Positions 8,338-15,451 of a DNA stretch of 64,000 nt are shown here, piece after piece (position 1 is the first letter of the stretch; every line of letters starts with the position of its first letter). Position numbers and translations under genes: made by a program. The DNA is taken from NCBI RefSeq assembly GCF_001280015.1, contig NZ_LGDV01000197.1, positions 1 through 64,000 of the forward strand, in the 5' to 3' direction. Source of the stretch: Streptomyces sp. MMG1121 (GTDB taxonomy: Bacteria > Actinomycetota > Actinomycetes > Streptomycetales > Streptomycetaceae). Under the pieces are notes generated by a model. That model was not told the origin of the DNA and ran no database searches. It was given only the letters and a program-made list of their open reading frames with translations.

Positions 8338-8904
8338 ATGGCCATAGCGCAGCCCGAGCGGGGCGGGCTGCTGCCCGATCGCCCGGGCACCGTCCGCGGC
8401 ACGCTCGCCACCACGGCGTGCATGGAGACACTGCAGGTCGGCTATCTGCACGCGGTCGCCGCCGCAGCGGGATGCTCGCTGTCCCAGCCCTTCCCGGACA
8501 ACGGCATCGACTGGCACGTCAGTCACAGCGCGCCCGGACACACCGTCGACGACGAGGTCACCATCAAGGTGCAGCTCAAGTGCACCTACCAGATCGCTCC
8601 GAACCCGCCGGGCCGCTTCTTCTCCTTCACCCTCGACAACGACCATCTGCGCAAGCTCGCCCGCACACCCGTCTCGGTGCACAAGATCCTGGTCGTCATG
8701 CTCGTCCCGCGCTCCCAGGACGACTGGCTGCGCGCCAGCCACGACCGGCTCGACCTCAGGCACTGCTGCTACTGGGTCAACCTCGCCGGCCACCCGGTCA
8801 CCGGCCGGCACCGGACCACCGTGCGGATCCCGACCTCGCGCATCTTCGACGACCGGGCGCTGTGCGAGATCATGACGCGGGTCGGGACCGGAGGCAGGCC
8901 ATGA
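8338..8904 (+). CDS. DUF4365 protein with a PD-(D/E)XK nuclease-like core
   Basis: This 188-residue protein matches the DUF4365 pattern. The order of key residues suggests the restriction-endonuclease fold: an acidic helix (METLQVGYLHAVAAAAG, Glu30), then GIDWH (Asp58), then the strand IKVQLKCT giving Gln79-Leu-Lys81, a QxK variant of the ExK motif. The second half is beta-rich (FFSFTLDNDHLRKLA, then HKILVVMLVP). The start follows AAGGCTG. Its stop overlaps the next ATG (ATGA), so the two genes form a coupled pair. Nuclease activity is inference from residue order only; members of this domain occur in conflict and genome-defence settings, but here the flanking genes are core chromosome. Confidence 0.68.
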   Translation: MAIAQPERGGLLPDRPGTVRGTLATTACMETLQVGYLHAVAAAAGCSLSQPFPDNGIDWHVSHSAPGHTVDDEVTIKVQLKCTYQIAPNPPGRFFSFTLDNDHLRKLARTPVSVHKILVVMLVPRSQDDWLRASHDRLDLRHCCYWVNLAGHPVTGRHRTTVRIPTSRIFDDRALCEIMTRVGTGGRP

Positions 8905-10133
8905 GGAGCCGTCCGTACGAGGAACTGCCACGCCAGGTCCGGCCCCATCCCGACGATCTCGTCTGGCACCGGCCCCCCGACCCCGCCCGGGTCGACCCCG
9001 CCGTGCTCGGCGCCCTGCTGCACCGGCACGGCTGGCAGCGGCGCGGCGGGGCACCGGGACGCTACGGCCGCTGGACCCCGCCGGGCCCCGGCGGCGGAGG
9101 CACCAGCCTGCTGGTGCCGGAGAGCCGCGCCTTCCCCGACAGCGACGACCTGCTCGGCGAGGCCCTCGACGCCCTCGCCCGCAGCGAGACGCCCGCCGCA
9201 CGCGAGGTGCTGATCTCCCTGGCCGTGCCCAGCGACGAGATCCGCTGGTGGCGGGACACCCCGGGCGGACCCGTCGGCGCCGCGCCCTGGAGCGCCGACG
9301 AGCAACTGCGCGGCGCCGTGAGGCAGATGCTGCTCGCCGCCGCGCTCGCCACCCGCGCGCGTGCCGGCTACTACGGCGCCCGCCATCGCCGCGCGGCCGC
9401 CACCCTGCTGGAGAACGTGCTCGTCGGCCCCGCCGCCGAGGGCCGCACCCTCACCGCGTTCGCACCCGTGCCCACCGGCCGCCCCCTCGCCGTCCGCCTC
9501 CACCAGGCGCTGTACGCCGCCCGCGAGGCCATCGACTACCAGCGGGCCACCGGCGGCATGGACGCCTTCGACGGAGCCGTCGAGGCCGGCGTCAGCCGCG
9601 AACTGACCGAGGCGCTCGCCACGTTCGTCCGGGGCACCGAGGGCGCCCGGATCGCCGTCGCCTGGGCACCCGGCGCCGGCGTCCCCGAGGGCTGCGCCGG
9701 CTCCGCCGAACCCGTCGAGTTCTCCCCGGGCGACCTGCCCGTGCTGCGCGAGGCCGCGGCCCGCTATCTGCGCGAGGAACCCTCCGTACCGGTCCGGATC
9801 ACCGGCGCCGTCGTCCGTATGCGCCGTTCGGGACCCGGCGGCGAGGGCACCGTACGGCTGCGTGTCCTCGGCGGCGCCGAGGTGCCGCACGTCCGCGTCA
9901 CCCTGGACGAGGAGGACTACCGGATAGCGGGCCACGCCCACCTCGTCGGACTCCCGGTGCGCGTGCACGGCCGGCTGGAGCGCCGGGGCGGCTTCCGCCG
10001 GCTCACCGGCGCCTCCGGTGTCGTACCCGTACAGGTCGACGAGGCCGAGCGGGACCGGCTGATGAAGGCCCTCCAGGAGAACCTCGACTTCTTCGAGGAG
10101 GCGTGCGGGGAGGCGTACGAGGACGGGGACTGA
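8901..10133 (+). CDS. Conserved protein of unknown function paired with DUF4365
   Basis: I do not recognise this 410-residue protein. The ATG overlaps the DUF4365 stop (ATGA). The N-terminal half is helical and Ala/Arg-rich, with a segment PSDEIRWWRDTPGG near residues 112-125. A central part resembles a compact alpha/beta domain. The C-terminal third (about residues 285-375) is beta-rich, with alternating hydrophobic strands such as VRITGAVVRMRRSG, TVRLRVLGG and LVGLPVRVHGRLERRGGFR. This would suit an OB-like or other nucleic-acid-binding barrel. The last 25 residues form an acidic helix. Coupling to a nuclease-like gene suggests a joint nucleic-acid function, but nothing shows the activity directly. 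Confidence 0.75.
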   Translation: MRSRPYEELPRQVRPHPDDLVWHRPPDPARVDPAVLGALLHRHGWQRRGGAPGRYGRWTPPGPGGGGTSLLVPESRAFPDSDDLLGEALDALARSETPAAREVLISLAVPSDEIRWWRDTPGGPVGAAPWSADEQLRGAVRQMLLAAALATRARAGYYGARHRRAAATLLENVLVGPAAEGRTLTAFAPVPTGRPLAVRLHQALYAAREAIDYQRATGGMDAFDGAVEAGVSRELTEALATFVRGTEGARIAVAWAPGAGVPEGCAGSAEPVEFSPGDLPVLREAAARYLREEPSVPVRITGAVVRMRRSGPGGEGTVRLRVLGGAEVPHVRVTLDEEDYRIAGHAHLVGLPVRVHGRLERRGGFRRLTGASGVVPVQVDEAERDRLMKALQENLDFFEEACGEAYEDGD

Positions 10134-10255
10134 GAGCGTAGGGGAACGGGGACTGAGGGTGACCGTTTAGCGGTCGGTGCCGTCGGGTCGGTACGATCGC
10201 CAGTGCGCGCGCTCCTGGTATGGCGCCGCATCCCACCTTCAGTCAGGAGAGACCG

Positions 10256-12232
10256 GTGTCAGACGTCCGTGTGATCATCCAACGCGATTCCGAGCGGGAA
10301 GAACGCGTGGTGACGACGGGCACTACGGCCGCCGACCTCTTCGCGGGCGAGCGCTCGATCATCGCCGCGCGCGTGGGCGGCGAGCTGAAGGACCTGGCCT
10401 GCGAGGTCAAGGACGGCGAGACCGTCGAGGGCGTCGAGATCTCCTCCGAGGACGGCCTGAACATCCTGCGCCACTCGACCGCGCACGTCATGGCGCAGGC
10501 CGTGCAGGAGATCTTCCCCGAGGCCAAGCTGGGCATCGGCCCGCCGGTCAAGGACGGCTTCTACTACGACTTCGACGTCGAGAAGCCGTTCACGCCCGAG
10601 GATCTCAAGGCCGTCGAGAAGAAGATGCAGGAGATCCAGAAGCGGGGGCAGCGCTTCTCCCGCCGTGTCGTCACCGACGAGGCCGCCCGCGAGGAGCTGG
10701 CCGCCGAGCCGTACAAGCTGGAGCTGATCGGCCTCAAGGGCTCGGCGTCGCACGACGACGGCGCGGACGTCGAGGTCGGCGCCGGCGAGCTGACGATCTA
10801 CGACAACCTGGACGCCAAGACCGGCGAGCTGTGCTGGAAGGACCTGTGCCGCGGTCCCCACCTGCCCTCGACCCGCCTGATCCCGGCGTTCAAGCTGATG
10901 CGCAACGCGGCCGCCTACTGGCGCGGCAGCGAGAAGAACCCGATGCTCCAGCGCATCTACGGCACCGCCTGGCCGTCCAAGGACGAGCTGAAGGCGTACC
11001 TGGACTTCCTCGCCGAGGCCGAGAAGCGCGACCACCGCAAGCTCGGCAACGAGCTGGACCTCTTCTCCATCCCGGAGCAGATCGGCTCCGGCCTCGCCGT
11101 CTTCCACCCCAAGGGCGGCATCGTCCGCCGGGTCATGGAGGACTACTCGCGGCGCCGCCACGAGGAAGAGGGCTACGAGTTCGTCTACACCCCGCACGCG
11201 ACGAAGGGGAAGCTCTTCGAGACGTCCGGACACCTGGACTGGTACGCCGAGGGCATGTACCCGCCCATGCAGCTCGACGAGGGCGTGGACTACTACCTCA
11301 AGCCCATGAACTGCCCGATGCACAACCTGATCTTCGACGCGCGCGGCCGCTCGTACCGTGAACTGCCGCTGCGCCTCTTCGAGTTCGGGACCGTGTACCG
11401 GTACGAGAAGTCGGGCGTCGTGCACGGCCTCACCCGTGCCCGCGGCTTCACGCAGGACGACGCGCACATCTACTGCACCCGTGAGCAGATGTCCGAGGAG
11501 CTGGACAAGACGCTCACCTTCGTCCTCGGCCTGCTGCGCGACTACGGCCTCACCGACTTCTACCTCGAGCTGTCCACCAAGGACCCGGAGAAGTTCGTCG
11601 GCTCCGACGAGGTCTGGGAGGAGGCGACCGAGACGCTGCGCGAGGTCGCCGAGAAGCAGGGCCTGCCCCTCGTCCCCGACCCGGGCGGCGCCGCCTTCTA
11701 CGGCCCGAAGATCTCCGTCCAGGCCAAGGACGCGATCGGCCGGACCTGGCAGATGTCGACCATCCAGCTCGACTTCAACCTGCCCGAGCGCTTCAACCTC
11801 GAGTACACCGGCCCGGACGGCTCCAAGCAGCGCCCGGTCATGATCCACCGCGCGCTCTTCGGCTCGATCGAGCGCTTCTTCGCGGTGCTCCTGGAGCACT
11901 ACGCGGGCGCCTTCCCGGCGTGGCTGGCCCCGGTCCAGGCGCTCGGTATCCCGATCGGCGACGCGCACGTGGAGTACCTGGAGAAGTTCGCGGCGGCGGC
12001 CCGCAAGAAGGGTCTGCGCGTCGACGTGGACTCCTCCTCGGACCGTATGCAGAAGAAGATCCGCAACGCCCAGAAGCAGAAGGTGCCCTTCATGGTCATC
12101 GCGGGCGACGAGGACATGTCGAACGGCTCGGTGTCCTTCCGCTACCGCGACGGCTCGCAGGAGAACGGCATCCCGTTCGACGAGGCCATCGCCAAGATCG
12201 CCCAGGCCGTCGAGGAGCGCGCGCAGGTCTGA
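10256..12232 (+). CDS. thrS: Threonine--tRNA ligase
   Basis: This 658-residue class II synthetase charges tRNA-Thr. The GTG at 10256 is chosen because AGGAGAGA lies just upstream; the protein then starts with the TGS domain (about residues 1-60). The N2 editing domain shows [11 protein letters not shown]. The catalytic core has the zinc ligands in MNCPMHNL (Cys), [11 protein letters not shown] (His) and the C-terminal motif 3 region [14 protein letters not shown]. An anticodon-binding domain ([18 protein letters not shown] onward) ends the protein. The length is normal for the family. I see no T-box in the roughly 120-bp upstream gap, only a possible TACGAT -10 box at 10192-10197. It precedes the HIT and pgsA genes as in mycobacteria. 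Confidence 0.98.
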   Translation: MSDVRVIIQRDSEREERVVTTGTTAADLFAGERSIIAARVGGELKDLACEVKDGETVEGVEISSEDGLNILRHSTAHVMAQAVQEIFPEAKLGIGPPVKDGFYYDFDVEKPFTPEDLKAVEKKMQEIQKRGQRFSRRVVTDEAAREELAAEPYKLELIGLKGSASHDDGADVEVGAGELTIYDNLDAKTGELCWKDLCRGPHLPSTRLIPAFKLMRNAAAYWRGSEKNPMLQRIYGTAWPSKDELKAYLDFLAEAEKRDHRKLGNELDLFSIPEQIGSGLAVFHPKGGIVRRVMEDYSRRRHEEEGYEFVYTPHATKGKLFETSGHLDWYAEGMYPPMQLDEGVDYYLKPMNCPMHNLIFDARGRSYRELPLRLFEFGTVYRYEKSGVVHGLTRARGFTQDDAHIYCTREQMSEELDKTLTFVLGLLRDYGLTDFYLELSTKDPEKFVGSDEVWEEATETLREVAEKQGLPLVPDPGGAAFYGPKISVQAKDAIGRTWQMSTIQLDFNLPERFNLEYTGPDGSKQRPVMIHRALFGSIERFFAVLLEHYAGAFPAWLAPVQALGIPIGDAHVEYLEKFAAAARKKGLRVDVDSSSDRMQKKIRNAQKQKVPFMVIAGDEDMSNGSVSFRYRDGSQENGIPFDEAIAKIAQAVEERAQV

Positions 12233-12250
12233 TCCGGCGCCCGCTGGCAC

Positions 12251-12294
12251 ACGAAAGGCCCCCGGGGGGGATCACCTCTCCGGGGGCCTTTCGT
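12251..12294. terminator. Bidirectional stem-loop after thrS
   Basis: A perfect 15-bp stem (12251-12265 with 12280-12294) with a G-rich loop follows thrS by 18 bases. The stop codon of the convergent channel gene (12272-12274) lies in the loop, so this element serves both genes. Confidence 0.8.
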
Positions 12295-12928
12295 CGCCCT
12301 CCCGGTAGAAGGTCCGCATCAGCCAGGACGAGAACGAGCCCGTCACCGCGCCGAGCAGGGCGAGACCACTGGCCATCATCCCGATCGCGATCACCCGGCC
12401 GAAGGGGGTCACCGGCGTGATGTCGCCGTAGCCGACCGTGCTGAGGGTCGAGGCGGCCCACCACACGGCGTCCCCGAACGTCCGCATGGTGGCACCGGGC
12501 GCCCCGCGTTCCTGCTGATAGACCGCGAGGGCACCGGCGAAGCCGAGCAGCAGGGTGGACAGACCGGCGTAGGAGATGACCCGCGCGTACAACGAGAGCC
12601 GCCGCCGGCCGGGCCGGTGCTGCAGAGCGTCGTACAGCGGGACGATCCGCAGTGGGCGCAGCAGCGGCAGGACGGCCACCAGCGTGAGCAGCACATGCGT
12701 CGGGACGTAGCGCAGGCCCTGCCCGCTGAGCCGCCAGCGCACCGCGTAGTCCACGAGGGACACCCCCCAGAGGACCAGCAGTACGTACGCACTGGCATGC
12801 CGCACGAAGGCGGGCAGGTCCGTGGCCAGGACCCGGGTGGCATACACGCCCAGGAAGACCAGGGCCGCCACGAAGAGAGGGATCTCGGTGCGCTGCTCCC
12901 AGCGCGTCGCACGGCTGTCGTCGTCCAC
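12272..12928 (-). CDS. Two-pore-domain-type/voltage-gated-like potassium channel subunit
   Basis: This integral membrane protein (218 residues from the GTG at 12928) has about five or six hydrophobic segments, then a pore loop with the potassium selectivity filter STVGYGDITP and a last span ending in SWLMRTFYREGDE. That order is S1-S5, pore, S6. I see no S4-like regular arginine array, so voltage sensing is uncertain. No cytoplasmic RCK/TrkA domain is attached. An in-frame ATG at 12997 would add 23 residues and overlap the promoter of the divergent HIT gene. The GTG lies inside a 22-bp palindrome and has no obvious ribosome-binding site, so the start is open. Confidence 0.85.
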   Translation of the reverse strand: MDDDSRATRWEQRTEIPLFVAALVFLGVYATRVLATDLPAFVRHASAYVLLVLWGVSLVDYAVRWRLSGQGLRYVPTHVLLTLVAVLPLLRPLRIVPLYDALQHRPGRRRLSLYARVISYAGLSTLLLGFAGALAVYQQERGAPGATMRTFGDAVWWAASTLSTVGYGDITPVTPFGRVIAIGMMASGLALLGAVTGSFSSWLMRTFYREGDERPPER

Positions 12929-12947
12929 CGGCCAAGCTTGGCCGGTG
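12926..12947. promoter_or_regulatory. Perfect 22-bp palindrome at the start of the channel gene
   Basis: Positions 12926-12936 (CACCGGCCAAG) are the exact reverse complement of 12937-12947. The palindrome includes the GTG start of the potassium channel gene on the minus strand and lies 60 bp upstream of the divergent HIT gene. It could be an operator shared by both genes or an mRNA hairpin at the channel start codon. Confidence 0.45.
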
Positions 12948-13007
12948 ACTGTCTTCCGGCCGCCCCGGCGACACGCCGGGAACGGGCGAAGCCATATGCT
13001 GCTTGGC

Positions 13008-13553
13008 ATGACGAGTGAGCCGGAGCAGCAGATCGGAGTGGGGACGCAGGACGCGTTCCAGCGCCTGTGGACGCCCCACCGGATGGCGTACATCCAGGGC
13101 GAGAACAAGCCGACCGGTCCGGGGGCCGACGACGGCTGCCCGTTCTGCTCGATCCCGGCCAAGTCCGACGAGGACGGGCTGGTCGTCCGGCGTGGTGAGC
13201 ATGTGTACGCCGTGCTCAACCTCTACCCCTACAACGGCGGCCATCTGATGACCGTGCCGTACCGGCACGTGGCCGACTACACCGAGCTGACCGGGCCGGA
13301 GACCGCCGAGCTGGCCGAGCTGACCAAGCAGGCGATGACGGCCCTGCGCACCGCGTCCGGCGCGCACGGCTTCAACATCGGCATGAACCAGGGCACGGTC
13401 GCGGGCGCCGGCATTGCCGCCCATCTGCACCAGCACATCGTCCCGCGCTGGGGCGGCGACACGAACTTCATGCCGGTGGTGGGCCACACCAGGGTGCTGC
13501 CGCAGCTCCTGGCCGACACCCGGAAGATGCTCGCGGAGGCGTGGTCCGCCTGA
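13008..13553 (+). CDS. HIT-family nucleotide hydrolase/phosphorylase (Ap4A type)
   Basis: This 181-residue histidine-triad protein has the catalytic motif HLHQHIV (His139, His141, His143), with the nucleophilic histidine in the middle. A CPFC pair (Cys44-Cys47) near the N-terminus could bind zinc. Neighbours and length match the actinobacterial Ap4A phosphorylase known in Mycobacterium tuberculosis (Rv2613c), which also lies between thrS and pgsA. It would remove diadenosine polyphosphates, by-products of aminoacyl-tRNA synthetases. The ATG start follows a weak ribosome-binding region; a TATGCT at 12995-13000 may be the -10 box. Confidence 0.85.
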   Translation: MTSEPEQQIGVGTQDAFQRLWTPHRMAYIQGENKPTGPGADDGCPFCSIPAKSDEDGLVVRRGEHVYAVLNLYPYNGGHLMTVPYRHVADYTELTGPETAELAELTKQAMTALRTASGAHGFNIGMNQGTVAGAGIAAHLHQHIVPRWGGDTNFMPVVGHTRVLPQLLADTRKMLAEAWSA

Positions 13554-13560
13554 TCCCCCC

Positions 13561-13580
13561 GTGCCCTCGGCCGAGGGCAC
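13561..13580. terminator. Palindromic terminator between the HIT gene and a convergent membrane protein
   Basis: Bases 13561-13580 are self-complementary (GTGCCCTCGG and its reverse complement), placed in the 30-bp gap between two convergent stop codons. There is no unpaired loop or T-run, as is common for Streptomyces stem-loop terminators. Confidence 0.6.
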
Positions 13581-13583
13581 CGC

Positions 13584-15230
13584 TCACGCGTCGTACAGGT
13601 CGGCCTTCCTCGGCGACGGGTCCTGGATGCTGGTGCTGAGGAACGAGGAGCGGGCACCGAACTTCTCCGTGTCCACGCCGTTCTCCGCCAGCACCCTGAT
13701 CGCCGCCGAGTGCACCACCCGCAGCACCGGGGTGGCCGCGCGCAGCGCGTCGTCGGCCATGAAGCGGTGCCGCCAGGGCTGGTCGGCCCAGGCATGCCTG
13801 AGGCCGAACGGCTCGGGCAGGGCGAGCGAACCGCCGAGCCAGTTGAGCAGGGGCGGATACCAGGTCAGCGGGGCGCGCGCGGCCAGCCGTACCACCTCGT
13901 CGGTGCCGACCAGGGGCAGCTTGATCGTGCGGGTCTCCCACGGCTTGAGGGACTTGGAGACCTCTCTGGTCGGCGCCTCCGGCTTGGAGGTGAACAGCGA
14001 GTTGACCGGCCCCAGCGCGTGTCCGGTCACCTCGATGCGCAGCGTCTGGTGCAGCACGGTCACCGTGATCAGCATGGTGATGATGAGCTGGCCGTCCCAC
14101 AGCGTCCACTGCACGCCCAGGTAGTGCCGGTCGCCGCTGCCGAACTGCTGCTTGTTGCAGATGTCCTGTATCGCGTGCGGCTTGACCTGGAACGCCTCGA
14201 CGTCCGTGCCCTCGGGCCGGGACACCGCCGTGGCCTTCTCGCCGATCGGCGTCACGATCCAGTGCTTCACGGACGGCTTGGGAAAGCCCCCGGTGTTCAG
14301 CGGGCCGCGCTCCAGCAGGCCGAGCTGGTCGTGGATCGCGCGGATGACGTCCCAGCTGCGGAAGGGGTGGATCTCCCGGGCCGGGTCGGCGGGCAGCAGG
14401 TCCTCGGCGAGCTGCCAGGAGCCCCAGCGGGTGCCCATACCGAGTATGCCCTTGGGACCGGCGTAGAAGACCGAGTTGGACTGCTGCTCCGCGCTGAGCC
14501 GGGCCAGCGACTGGCGCAGCTCCTCGGCGGCGGTCTGGTTGGGTCCGCGCGGCACGGCCTCGGGGACCTTGGCGCCGACGCTGGTGCCCGACAGCAGGCC
14601 GTCCCAGCGGGCCCGCAGATCCTTGGCGGTGGCCTCGCAGATCCGCTTGGCCCAGAACCAGCCGAGGACGGGCAGGACGACGGCCGCGCGCGCGTACCAG
14701 GCCCAGAAGCCGGTGAACGGCATCTTGATCAGGAACAGTACGGCGAGGACGCCGACGGCGAGGAGCAGCGCGGTGGCCAGCGTCCCGGCCCGCTTGTCGT
14801 CGCGCTTGGCGATGTACGTCCGCAGCTGGAAGACGAGCAGCCAGACGATCAGCCCGGGCAGGAACAGTACGCCGCACAGGGCCGTGACGGCGGCCAGGCG
14901 GGTGTCGCGCTCCCGGCGGATGTTGTTGGCCGCGAGGCAGTGCTCGACGACGAACTGCGGCTCGGAGCCGAAGGACTGGATGAGCGGCTTGCGGCCGGAG
15001 GCGAGCATGCGGGCGACCACGGCCCGCGAGAACGCCTCACCGAGATTGGGCTTCAGCAGCGCGATCCGGCCGGGCTTGACGGTCGACTGGTGCCAGTCGT
15101 TGTCGGCGTTCTTGATGGTGTCGATCGTGCTGTCCCGGTACGCCGCGGAGGCCAGTGCGGAGGTCGCCGCCTGTCCCTCGTCGCCCGAGACGGGCACCTG
15201 GGGCCCGTCCCACTCCGTGCCAAACGACAT
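13584..15230 (-). CDS. Membrane protein of unknown function
   Basis: I do not recognise this 548-residue protein. The ATG at 15230 is preceded by a purine-rich GAGGGGGCGGGA. Residues about 1-120 look soluble and lack a signal peptide. Hydrophobic segments follow near 121-145 (ALCGVLFLPGLIVWLLVF), 158-176 and 188-205. A large soluble domain of about 340 residues then carries one more hydrophobic stretch (LIITMLITVTVLHQTL, near 390-405). No catalytic motif is evident. It converges with the HIT gene and lies downstream of the EF-G2 gene on the same strand, with a 221-bp gap. Confidence 0.75.
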   Translation of the reverse strand: MSFGTEWDGPQVPVSGDEGQAATSALASAAYRDSTIDTIKNADNDWHQSTVKPGRIALLKPNLGEAFSRAVVARMLASGRKPLIQSFGSEPQFVVEHCLAANNIRRERDTRLAAVTALCGVLFLPGLIVWLLVFQLRTYIAKRDDKRAGTLATALLLAVGVLAVLFLIKMPFTGFWAWYARAAVVLPVLGWFWAKRICEATAKDLRARWDGLLSGTSVGAKVPEAVPRGPNQTAAEELRQSLARLSAEQQSNSVFYAGPKGILGMGTRWGSWQLAEDLLPADPAREIHPFRSWDVIRAIHDQLGLLERGPLNTGGFPKPSVKHWIVTPIGEKATAVSRPEGTDVEAFQVKPHAIQDICNKQQFGSGDRHYLGVQWTLWDGQLIITMLITVTVLHQTLRIEVTGHALGPVNSLFTSKPEAPTREVSKSLKPWETRTIKLPLVGTDEVVRLAARAPLTWYPPLLNWLGGSLALPEPFGLRHAWADQPWRHRFMADDALRAATPVLRVVHSAAIRVLAENGVDTEKFGARSSFLSTSIQDPSPRKADLYDA

Positions 15231-15289
15231 TCCCGCCCCCTCGCCGCCGTGTCGCTCCTGCGGCCTTCCCGACTTCCTTGCTCCGCACA

Positions 15290-15313
15290 CCTGTTGAACA
15301 CGGGTTGAACAGG
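15290..15313. repeat. Short inverted and direct repeat upstream of the membrane-protein gene
   Basis: CCTGTT at 15290-15295 and AACAGG at 15308-15313 form an inverted repeat around a 12-base spacer, and GTTGAAC occurs twice within it. It lies 60 bp upstream of the membrane-protein start and could be an operator. The evidence is only the symmetry. Confidence 0.3.
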
Positions 15314-15451
15314 CCGTCGCGCCGAATTGCCCCACCGCCACCGACGACTGCGGCACGACGCGATCAGGTGATCAGCGTATCCGCCGCCACCGACAGCCGG
15401 TGGGCGGACGGCCGAAGCCGCCCGCCCTCCGGGAAGGTGACGTCCGGTGAA

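Noticed and set aside
8338..10133. Recently acquired defence island
   Set aside because: Only two genes of typical base composition lie between core genes, with no integrase, repeats or other defence genes. I keep the pair as an interesting module, not an island.
10134..10255. Possible T-box or other aminoacyl-tRNA-sensing leader before thrS
   Set aside because: The gap is too short for a T-box, and I see no T-box bulge or antiterminator; only a weak -10-like sequence.
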